Shown: piece by piece, positions 1-8,987 of the stretch
Numbering within the stretch: the stretch's first letter is position 1
Layout of the letters: each line of letters begins with the position of its first letter
From: Camarhynchus parvulus
Lineage: Eukaryota > Chordata > Aves > Passeriformes > Thraupidae
Length of the DNA stretch: 64,000 bases
NCBI RefSeq assembly: GCF_901933205.1
Contig: NC_044573.1
Coordinates: 64,161,993-64,225,992, forward strand
Reading direction: 5' to 3'
The notes under the pieces: model-generated
Told to the model about the DNA's origin: nothing
What the model saw: the letters and a program-made list of their open reading frames with translations, nothing else
Database searches by the model: none
Made by a program: the position numbers and the translations under genes

Positions 1-3000
1 GAGCCCTTCTGATCGCTGCTGGCATCTGGCCTTCCCCTCATTAGCACATTAAAGCTGCTCTGTCCATCCCATAAGAGCCACTCTGTCCATTCCTCCCGCT
101 TTCTCTATGGAGCCATTTATGGTGCTGCTCCTTTGAAACCCCCCTAGTTCAAGAGGCAGTAACCCCTTCCCAAAGCCCACAGCACAGCCAGTGTCAGAAA
201 TTCCCACTTACAGACAGGCACCCAGTAAGGAGTGGCATTTTGAATGTCACAGGTAGACAGAAGACACCCACATAATCTGCCTTGCCGAATTGCCCCTCCT
301 AGGGAAATCTTTTCCCACTCAGTATGGGGACTGTCAGGTTTGGATTACAGCGCACTTACAATATCACATCACTTCAAACAACTCCTACTTCAGAACAGGA
401 CCAGCAAGGCTTGAATCTCCAAAAGTGAAATCCTCAGGAGCAAAAAAAAGGCAAGAGGGACAAAGCTTCCCAATCCTGGCTTCTAAACCTGTTAGGAAAT
501 GACACTCAGACACTTTGAAACCAAACTTGGACAGATTTCCAGTGCATGCTACAACAAAAACATGGAAGCTTTTTGTACTTTAGCTGATCTTCACACCTAA
601 ATCAAAGCATTTGGGGTGTGCTATGGCATGCCAATAAGTAAGTGTGCCTTCACTGAAATAAGTTGTTTGGAGGAAGAGCATCTTTTGCTCCCATTATTTC
701 CCTTATGCACCCTAATCATTGGGAACACAGCAAGTTTGCAGAAATTGTTTGCTTACAAAATGGTGATTACAAGCTAACTAATGAGAAAAGGAAATAATGG
801 ACAATTTTTCATCACTTCATTTCTTTATGCTCTGCCAGGATGCTTTCCTACGGGCAGATATGACCTTCCCACTTCCTCAACCAAAAAGAATAATACTAAC
901 AGGCACAAGAAAGCCAACCTAGTTGCTTTATTTATGCTCTGATCTCATTTTCTTTGACTTACTTCAGAATGGTATAAATATTTTTACCTGAAAGGAGAAC
1001 TGTGGCTATCTGAATTCAGCTCGGGCTCATTTTTCTACAGTCACTGTTATTCTGGGTGGACTTTGAGGAGCTATTTGTACTTTTTAAGAATAAAAATCCC
1101 AAAGGAAGCAAATTCTTTTGTTTTGAAGAAGAAAGCAAAGCAACTGAAGGTCATGAATACTCACTCTTTTTTTAGATTCATAAATGATATGTTTGATCCT
1201 TGACTTGATTTTCATTAAGGAAAAATGCCATAAATTATTTGGTTTGTTTGCCTCTCTGATCAGTCAACTGAAAGACGATTTTTGCTTTGGGGCAATGAAA
1301 CATATCATCTCAATTTTATTATTATTCAGCTCCAAGTTCCTTTTAGTACATAAAATCCCTATGTCTGATTTATTATGCAGGTGCATGTTATTAGGGAAAA
1401 AAACCACATTGGGTTATAGCTTTCAATGCTTGCAGTGCCATTTAAACAGCTCCCATCCCTGAAGAGTTAGTAGCTTTGACACACAGGTCAAGTTCAAAGT
1501 TAGTCAGCTAGTGGGCCAAACTTCTTCAGCTCCAGTATCAGGGAGGAATTGGGCCTGTAACACACTAAAAAAATCAAGTTTTACTCAGACTGAACCCAAA
1601 CAGATGGGCTTTCTTTCAAAAATAATCTATATTTCTTTTCTTCATATAATTTTGTTCAGTACATCACTACCTAATTTAATGAACTATACTTATTAGAAAC
1701 ATTTTTCTCTTCCTTTTCCTAAGACAGGAATTAGACCATGCAGTGGCTTTTACATAAGGCTGAAATTTACTTGACAAAGTAAATAAGTGAGCAAAGAAGC
1801 AGAGAAAGTCACACTGCTCCATAGATAACTTTTGCAATTCACTAGTGCAGAGAACAAAGCTATTTAAAAGATGAGATGGGACTGAATGGCTGAAATAACT
1901 CTTATTCCATTTTCTGATTCAAGTTGAGTATGTCTCTAATATTCTGATATGATTTTTAGGAAACTTCTGAGAAACACAAAGTGCCATTCAGCAGCTGCCA
2001 GCAAGAAAAAGCCCATGAAGACAACCTTGAAACAGCAAGATAAGGCACAGCCAGACTTTATAACTCATATTCCTTAAGGAAGCTCTAACAGACAGAAGTG
2101 GGTAAACCCAGAAAAATGCATGTGCCATCCAGCTGTCTAAAAAAGTCCTTGTCAAGGAAAGCAATACAATAGCAGTGCCTTAGACATTTCTCTGGAGACC
2201 TGAGTTCATCAACACAGCTATGGGATTTTTTGTTTCCAGGAATAATCTCATTTACTTAGCTAAAATAACTTTGACATAGTACCTAAAGATATTAACTTGT
2301 TTTGCTTGCAGAAACTTCATTTCCCCCCTGACCTGCTGCCCAGGACTATAGAGACAATGTCCATGTATTAGCAGGTGTCTCTCTTGTTGGCTTTCATTTA
2401 GAGACAATTTGCAAGAATCCCCCAAAGAGATTCCTTGGCAACCTGCTCCCCCTGTGTTTCAGCAATGTTTATTGTCTGTCCAGTTCCTCTCAAGAGATGA
2501 TAACCACACTTCCCAACGTGAGACCAATCTGTAAATTAGTTCAAAAGGTTTCAGGAGACACAGGAGAATCTGCCAGGTGAGTCTCTGCCCTTCTGAAAGA
2601 TCACCCAGGGAGTGCAAGAAAGGGACACAAGCTGCCTCTTGTGCTGGAATACAGCCAGATGGAGCAAGCTGGGACCCACCAACAGGTATCTGAAATACAT
2701 AGGTGCTTGCTGGGGCAGAAGCACAGAGAACCACAGAACTCCAAACCACATCATTTATTTTCTATCTCCCCACTAGAGGTGGGAATCAATGAGGAGCAAG
2801 TAAGTCACTGCTTATTAAGTGGCCCTCTACAAGAAGGCATAGTTTGTGGAGTCCAATTTTTGCTGCACAGAAATTTGGGGAAGCAAGTAATCAAGCAATC
2901 AAGCAGCCATCATTATTCTTGCTATTCCCTGCAGCATAGCAGGGCACCATCAGTCAGGGACACCTGCTCAGCAAATGTCACAAGGCAGGTACCAGGCAGG

Positions 3001-3119
3001 GCCCTGCAGATGGGATTTATGGACCATGCGTGTGAGTCACAGGTGCAGGAACATATCTGCAGCACAACATTCTCCCTTTGAGCTGCTACAGCAACTCAAA
3101 GCCACCCTCTCCCAACTCA

Positions 3120-3335
3120 GAACCATAGAATCATTAAGGTTGGAAAAGACCTCCAAGATCCTGGAGTCCAACCAGTAACCCAGCACTAGCAGGTCCACCA
3201 TTAAACCACATCCCTAAGCACCACAACTGCTTCAAGGACAACAGCAAGTTTGATCCTCTTGCAGCAAGTCCTGTTCACCATCACTGGCAGCCCAGAATTT
3301 ATACACAAACTATTCCAGTAGATCCCATAATTGTG
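3120..3335 (-). mobile_element. CR1 LINE, 3' tail fragment
   Basis: The plus strand reads 'agaatcattaaggttggaaa' followed by 'agacctccaagatc', which is the reverse complement of the conserved CR1 3' end. It continues through the usual downstream block about a cardinal trait list ('cagcactagcaggtccacca', 'ccctaagcacca') before decaying. The element therefore points left, with its 3' terminus at about 3120. It is a short 5'-truncated copy with no coding capacity, as most avian CR1 copies are. The right-hand boundary is approximate. Confidence 0.9.
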
Positions 3336-3635
3336 CTGAGCGTCTCCAGTCTTTCATAATTCTAACCATTCACTTTTGTGCTTTAATTACTTTCTGCTTT
3401 CTTGTTATGGACTTTTTTCAGTGTTTGCTGTGATCACTGAAATAGACTTTTACAGGCAGGCAGCTCTGCTTTCAGTGTGTTCTCTCCCAAATACCCTGCA
3501 GGTGTTGTTCCAGTGTTTCTCTATTACCTTGGGATCTACTGCGTGAACAGAGAGGAGAGGTTGGAAGGCGAAGTTAAAATAAACTTCCATCGCTTGTAAA
3601 ACATTTTTAATTTATTTTAATTGTTTGATTTTAAG

Positions 3636-3665
3636 TCCTGAATTGCCATGGAAGGCAATTCAGGA
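3636..3665. repeat. Perfect 12-bp inverted repeat with 6-nt loop
   Basis: TCCTGAATTGCC at 3636-3647 is exactly repeated in reverse complement as GGCAATTCAGGA at 3654-3665, separated by six bases. It could extrude as a hairpin. No neighbouring gene or terminator context gives it a role. Confidence 0.8.
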
Positions 3666-3857
3666 ATCAGCAAGTGCCTGGGTAACTGAACTGCTACAAA
3701 GAAAGAGAGAAAGAAACAATGATCAGTTCCTGCCAGTGTCTGTGTCCTTTCTCCTGATGTCTTGTTTCCTCCTTGACCACACCAGTCTGTCCCCTCCTGG
3801 GCACAGACTTTTTATCAACGCCTCTTGTGACAGGACAAGGGTTTTAAATTAAAAGTT

Positions 3858-4078
3858 TAGATATAAGGAAGAAATTTTCTATTACGGGGTTGGTGAAACT
3901 CTGAAAGAGCCTGCCCAGAAATGTGGTAGATGCCGCATCCCTGGAAGCAATCAGGGTCAGGTTGGATGTGGCTCTGAACAGCCTGATCTAGTTGAAGATG
4001 TTCCTGCTGATGGTAGCAGGGGTTGGATTAGGTGACCTTTAAAGGTCGCTTCCAACCCAAACCATTCTGTGATTCCAC
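3858..4078 (+). mobile_element. CR1 LINE, 3' tail fragment
   Basis: The sequence carries the ordered CR1 3' landmarks on the plus strand: 'aagaaattttctattacggg', 'gaaactctgaaagagcctgc', 'catccctggaagcaatcagg', 'ggttggattaggtgaccttt' and the terminal 'ttccaacccaaaccattctg' with 'tgattc' at the end. It is about 220 bp long, 5' truncated and non-coding. It lies about 0.5 kb from the opposite-facing CR1 at 3.1 kb, so the two are tail to tail. Confidence 0.93.
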
Positions 4079-4792
4079 CAGCCAAAAGCAAGTTTCTGGC
4101 AGCCCCAGTTGTTGTCAACATTTTTGTATTGATGCCTGCCTGAAGATCCCCTACTTTGTGTAGCAGAAAACAGAAGCACAATGAATCAGTCAGGAGCCTT
4201 CCACTAATGGGTGTCAAGCAAATGGTGCACACAAAGCGTAGATGGCACAGAGAAAGTGTTACCCTCTTCCAGGGGAAAAACAATTGGAAAAGGCAGTGTT
4301 TGGTTTGTTGGGATCTCCTACTTCTTTAGGGATATGGCATACATGTTTCTTTCTTTCCCACAAGTACTTTCAGACTATTGTTTCCATAGAGAATGAAAAT
4401 ATAAACACTGTGTCAGAATTCATTTCACTGTATCAACACAAATACTGATGAAAGCTGTGATGTTACATGGAGACATCAGTTCCCATATAAAGTTGAAAGA
4501 AACTTAAGGAAATCTAACTTTTGAAAAATTTCCATTGATACACAATGTGGGACTGGCTAAGAATTAAAACACCTCAGTAACATGTCTTCTCCTTCTCCAT
4601 AAACCACATAAATTTGGAAAAATTTTATTTCATGTTTGAGGAGGAGAACACGATCATGAAAAAGTGACTGACTCCTGTTCCTTAGGCTGCTCTTCTGGGC
4701 TATGTGAGATCTCATTTTTAGGTTCAAGTTTATGAATCAGAACAAACAGATTTGAACTTCAGTCACCAGAGCAAATTTCTATCCTTCCCCCT

Positions 4793-4860
4793 CTTTAAAA
4801 AAATTAAAAAAAAAAAAGAAAATAGGAAAAAACAAAACACAACAAAACCCTACCACAACC
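4793..4860. repeat. A-rich low-complexity tract
   Basis: Runs of A broken by single C, G or T bases follow 'cccctcttt'. This is simple sequence with no sign of a retroposed gene upstream of it. Confidence 0.7.
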
Positions 4861-6530
4861 TAGGTATTCTCATTTCAATCATACAATCATATATAAAGAA
4901 CAACAAATACTGATTCGACATTCTATCTACAGCCCAGTCATATGCATGCATAAGCCTGCTAACTGTTTAAACTGTATGAATTCATCCAACACCTCCATGA
5001 AGACTGTGGTCAATCTGATGACTCCTCTGAGGTCATTATTGCCACCCTTGCACAGGAGAGCCTGCTGCTTTTGTATCTGACCTCTTCACCACATCTTCCT
5101 GTTTCTCTTGGTGCCCCTGGGGAAAAAATCTTTTCTCTAGTGTCTTGTTTCAGGACTGACACACACCTCAGGATGACCAAGCAGAGGGAGGGCGGGATCT
5201 TGCAAGCACAGGACACCTAAGATGACACGGACTGTCGGGCTGAGGAATTGAGCCAATTTTTCAATAGGGAGAGTTGCAAAATGCATGTGGTACAAGAAAA
5301 TGTGTAACTGAGTTGAAGCAGCTCTTACTTGTTTCAACTTCTTTTAAACCCTTGTCATGCTCAAATAACAAAGATAAGTATTCCCTCTGTCACTGAAGCT
5401 TTGGGGAATTCTCCTGGAATGGTGACAGTTAATTAACTGCATGTAATAGGGATGTTCTGAGAGCAAATAGCTTCACGTATTTTTAACAATGTAACACTTG
5501 TAGGACTTGTAATTTTTAATAATTAAAAGCTTCATCTTCAAACCTAATACACCCATTTAGAATAGCTGGGTTCAGTAGCTCGTCCATGTTACAGAGATCT
5601 GAAACTAAAGCCGGGACAATGAGGCCAAGGCTGGTAGGCACCATCCCATTGCTGCAACCGCTCTGCTCAGCACGTAAGAGTCATTAGGCAGAACTGATGG
5701 CTCCAGCTGCCTTTTCAGACAGGAGCCCCTTCTGGAGAAGAGCAACCAGTTAGGCACTGGATGGACTCTGTTTCGTAGTAAAACCCTCTGCCCTCATCAA
5801 CTGCAATGCAAAAGAAACAACCGGCAGAGAGGGGAGCGCAAAGGATTAACTAAGATGGTTCTAGCGTTTTCTTGTGCCTTCGATGAAATAATTTACTCCG
5901 AGTACCCTGCAGTTTTCCCATCTCTGCACTGACCGCTCTGAGCCACACGCAGGGGCGAACCGAGCGGCTCGCCTCCCGCCAGCAGCCCCAGCGTGCTGAA
6001 CCGGGCAGAGATCCCACACGACGCCACCGGCACCCCGGAGCCTCAGGCCGCGCCCGGCCGCCGCTGGCGGACCCCGGCCGGGAGCCCCGGGGGCCGCCCC
6101 TTCCCCGCCGCCCTCTCGCCCGCGCTCCAACTTCCCGGGGCTGCGGCAGCGGGGATGCTGCTGCCTGCTCCCGCCTGTCCGTGACCGGCCGGGAAAGCGG
6201 GAGCCGGCGGGAGGGGCGGGGGCTCCGCTGCGGAGGCTGTGCCTGTGGGCACGGCAGGTGCCATCGGCACCGGCGGGGAGGGCGCGGGCTGCCGGCTCAC
6301 GCCGCCGCCTCGCAGGCAACAATGGGCCGGGAGAGGCTCCGCGCCGTCGCTGCCTGCCCGCTCGGGGCTTCTGTGGGGAAAGGCGCTGCCAGCCCACCCC
6401 AGCCCGGCTGAGCCGAGTCGGGCCGGGTCGGGTCGGGGCCCCTCCGACGGCGGCCCTCGGGACCTGCGCGCCCCAGGGCGAGCGGCACCGTGCCGTGTAG
6501 CCAGAGCCCCGCTCCATCCCCTGACCTCAC

Positions 6531-6733
6531 CTGTTCAGCACTTTCCTGATCCTCTGGCGCACGCTGGAGGAGGGCGCGGAGATGCCGCTCCTGCCGCCGC
6601 CGCTGCCGCCCTCCGCCGGCAGGTTCTCGATGGTGGCCACGACATGGCTGGGCTGCGGCGAGTGGTGCGGCGGCGGCGGCGGCTGCGGCGGCGGCGGGTG
6701 GCGGTGGTGGCGGTGGCGCTCGGGGGAGAGCAT
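6531..6733 (-). CDS. First coding exon of an unrecognised Pro/His-rich protein
   Basis: The exon begins with ATG at 6733 in a good Kozak context (GCCGCGATGC, G at -3) and reads 67 codons plus two bases to a textbook splice donor, AACAG|GTGAGG, after 6531 (phase 2). I chose this start because it is the first ATG in this frame that I see before the donor and because a six-codon uORF stops just upstream. The peptide begins with a basic His/Arg stretch (residues 5-12), then a proline-rich run (about 13-22), a His-Ser-Pro segment, and 'HVVATIENLPAEG' (about 30-42). A Gly/Ser linker follows, then a basic C-terminal stretch 'VRQRIRKVLN' (about 58-67) likely to be helical. There is no signal peptide or membrane segment, so the visible part looks cytosolic or nuclear. 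I cannot name the gene. The rest lies left of the window. The splice donor, the CpG island and non-random composition downstream of the proline run support it; the lack of any identified homologue is the main doubt. Confidence 0.62.
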
Positions 6734-6750
6734 CGCGGCGGGGCTGCGCC

Positions 6751-6771
6751 TCAGCGGAGAGCGGGGCGCAT
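6751..6771 (-). CDS. Six-codon upstream ORF in the 5' leader
   Basis: On the minus strand an ATG at 6771 opens a six-codon frame (MRPALR) that ends at TGA, 6751-6753, 17 bases before the main ATG at 6733 and in a different frame. If the transcript starts to the right of 6771, which the CpG island makes likely, scanning ribosomes would meet it first. Such uORFs often lower translation of the main frame. Whether this one is used is inference. Confidence 0.35.
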   Translation of the reverse strand: MRPALR

Positions 6772-7087
6772 CCCGGCGGGAGGGCGGCGGGCGCTGCTGC
6801 CGCCGGCGCTGGCTCCCTCGGCTTCCGGGCAGCTCCAGACCCTCGCCCGCTCCTCCCTCACTGGGCTGCCATGCAGCGAGGGGCGGGATGCTGCCGCCGC
6901 CGCCAGCGAGTGCCGCTCACGGCCGACGAAGTGGCAGCAGTTTGGCGACCCTCCTCCTCCTCCTCCCCACACCCCCGCGCCCAGCCGGTGCCTCCCCCCG
7001 GCGGAGCCGCCGCCGCTGCGCCGCCTCGATCCCCTTTGTTCCCGCTCGCCACCGCCCCGCGCACCCCTGACGCGCGGCTGCTGCCGC

Positions 7088-7131
7088 GGCACGGCACGGC
7101 CCGGCACGGCACGGCACGGCACAGCACGGCG
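7088..7131. repeat. GGCAC pentamer tandem repeat
   Basis: About nine copies of a 5-bp unit, GGCAC, with a few substitutions (CCGGC, ACAGC) lie inside the CpG island, upstream of the minus-strand first exon. They are followed at 7132-7157 by three near copies of the 9-mer GGAGCCCCC. Confidence 0.85.
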
Positions 7132-7250
7132 CGGAGCCCCCGGAGCCCCCGGAGCCCTGCGCGCCGCGGGGCCGCCGCCGAGCGCGGCCGGGGCCGCCAG
7201 GGGGAGCCCGCGGCGGCGGCAGCGCCTCCGGGGCAGCGCGGCCGGGCCGG

Positions 7251-7305
7251 TCCCGAGGGGTCCCGAGGGGTCCCGAGGGGTCCCGAGGGGTCCCGAGGGG
7301 TCCCG
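7251..7305. repeat. TCCCGAGGGG decamer, five exact tandem copies
   Basis: Five perfect head-to-tail copies of TCCCGAGGGG fill 7251-7300, followed by a half copy. Each unit carries GGGG, so the plus strand has five G-tracts with 6-nt loops, a pattern compatible with G-quadruplex formation. The unit is also partly self-complementary (GGGTCCC across junctions), so hairpins compete. It lies upstream of the inferred promoter of the minus-strand gene. Confidence 0.95.
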
Positions 7306-7312
7306 CCCGCCC

Positions 7313-7349
7313 CGAGGGCTCTGCCGGCTCCGAGGGCTCTGCCGGCCTC
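7313..7349. repeat. Duplicated 18-bp GC-rich unit
   Basis: 'gagggctctgccggctcc' is followed at once by a near-identical second copy ending 'ccggcctcc'. It is a short tandem duplication at the right edge of the CpG island. Confidence 0.8.
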
Positions 7350-8232
7350 CAGCTGAGCTCCGCGTCGGCAGGGCCCCGACTTTGCCCCATGAAACCCTCA
7401 TCGGTTTTCTTCGGGGTGTTTAGTTGTCTTTGTGGGGTGGTTTTTTTGGGGTGTTGTTTCTTTGGGTTGGAGATGCTCACGGCTGGGCGGCACGGCACTT
7501 CCTCCCTGGCCGGTGCTGTGTGAACACCCGGGAGCTGCCGTACATTTGTCTTCTGAAACGCGGCATGGCCGGTGTCGTCTTCAGCCACCTGGGAAAAGCG
7601 TAAAGAAAAAATCGCCTCTGAGCAACGCCCTGGCTCTCACACTGCCAGAGGCACGTAAGGGACTGAGGGAGGCATGGCAGTCGCTGTAAAGTTCAGAGCT
7701 CCATACATTTTTCATAGAGACAGTGCACTTGAAGTTCATGCCTGGGCGAGGCTTGTTAAAGTGTTGTGTTTCTCTCGTTCAGATACTGGGAGACTCCCCA
7801 AAGAGAAATGGAATGAACGTGGGTTCAATATTTCTTACTCTAAACATAAAGATCTTTCACTTCAAAAATTGAATTAGGCTCAGAGGAGGTGTCTTTTTAA
7901 TCGATCATGTCTCTCTAAAACATATTACATGATAATTTTGCTAAGCCCTTTAAGTGACATACATTTGAAATTTCACCTTCTTCATTCTATTGTTCCCCTC
8001 TACTTATTTTTGTCAAGGATTCTTTCCCTATATTTCCGTTTGTATGAACCTTACACAAAGCTGTGAAGATGAGATGAACATTCATGGTAAGCAGGGAAAT
8101 GTGGTTGTAAAGCCATGCAGCATCTCCCACCGAAATCAGATAGATGTGATATTCAAAATTATATTTGCCTTTTTTTTTTTTTTAATTTTTAGGTTTCAGG
8201 ACGGTAAAGTCTGTTTATAGGAACTCTTCCTT

Positions 8233-8500
8233 TTGCCAATATCAATGTTTAATGTGTCGGTTTACTCTGAGTACCTGAACAGCCTCTGTCTAACAGGTCT
8301 TCAGATGAGATCCGGTGGAGCATGTTGCTTTACCAGAGGAATGCTTTTGAAGATGGGGCTCGCTCGCTCGAAATCCTGTAAAGTTCATTCTCTGTTCTGG
8401 GCAAACAGCCAGCTGTTTTCAGCGCGAGCCGAATCTCAGTTGAATCGGATTATGCTACTGAGAGATTCTCCTCTCTCCCATTCCCCCCATGGCAACCACA
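8233..8500. promoter_or_regulatory. Candidate conserved non-coding block near the promoter
   Basis: A repeat-free block about 1.5 kb upstream of the minus-strand first exon has balanced composition and several intact CpGs ('gctcgctcgctcgaaatcct', 'agcgcgagccgaatct'), unusual in the surrounding CpG-poor DNA. It is a guess that this is a constrained element. No alignment was possible. Confidence 0.2.
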
Positions 8501-8974
8501 TGCTTCCATAAGTGGAGAGAAGATGAGGTTCATTCTCCCTGGCAGCTCTTGGAAGTGGAAGGGACAGAGGCTGGGGAGCTGCGGTGCCCCGCAGCCGGGC
8601 GGTGCAAGGTTGGTTAGCTGCGGGGCTGGCGGCCGACAGCCGGCTCCGCCTGGCTCCGTCCCGCTGCAGCATCTCCCCGCTCGCACACTCATCTGTGTCC
8701 TATGCACTCTCGCACCTGTTTGTTAGTTTCCATGCCCTCTGTTAAACAGGCTGTCTGTCCACACTGCGGCTGGATGAGTACTCTGGAAGCACTCACTGTG
8801 AGATGGGAAAGGGTTGAGGTCAGAGATGTGTTTGCTTCTGGGTGCTCAGTGGCCATTTCAGACTAATTCCGACCGCTGAGCAGACCAGAACAACAGTGTT
8901 TGTGTAACTTTATTCCCGCTGATTAAACCAAATGAATGCATACCTGGAGTCCAATTTGGGATGTGCCCATAAAT

Positions 8975-8987
8975 GGGGGGGGGGGGG
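8975..8987 (+). repeat. Homopolymer of 13 G
   Basis: Thirteen consecutive G follow 'aaat'. The run is prone to slippage and to sequencing or assembly error. Confidence 0.9.

Larger units (their letters stand above)
1..6530 (-). other. Inferred first intron (partial) of the CpG-island gene
   Basis: If the exon at 6531-6733 is real, everything left of its splice donor is intron 1 of that minus-strand gene and runs off the left edge. I looked for a second exon on the minus strand and saw none: the open frames here are short, unlike any family I know, and partly inside CR1 repeats. Apart from the CR1 copies at 3.1 and 3.9 kb, a hairpin at 3636 and an A-rich tract near 4.8 kb, the DNA is ordinary AT-rich non-repetitive sequence. 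The intron call depends wholly on the exon call. Confidence 0.5.
5920..7420. promoter_or_regulatory. CpG island with probable TATA-less promoter
   Basis: About 1.5 kb is extremely GC- and CpG-rich against AT-rich flanks, with dense GGCGGG/CCCGCC Sp1-like words and no clear TATA box. Islands like this normally mark promoters and first exons of vertebrate genes. The minus-strand exon at 6531-6733 lies inside it, so the transcription start is probably between about 6780 and 7400 with transcription leftward. The right part is filled with short GC-rich tandem repeats (7088-7348). Divergent plus-strand transcription is possible but nothing in the sequence demonstrates it. The many long open frames in all six frames here follow from scarcity of stop codons in GC-rich DNA. 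Confidence 0.88.

Noticed and set aside
2459..3081. Overlapping open frames on both strands
   Set aside because: No domain, start context or splice support. The frames mirror each other across strands.
6239..7423. 394-residue plus-strand open frame across the CpG island
   Set aside because: It is Arg/Ala/Pro/Gly-rich, reads through tandem repeats and exists because GC-rich DNA lacks stops. Similar frames occur on the other strand and phases (5861-6517, 6751-7401, 6917-7588).
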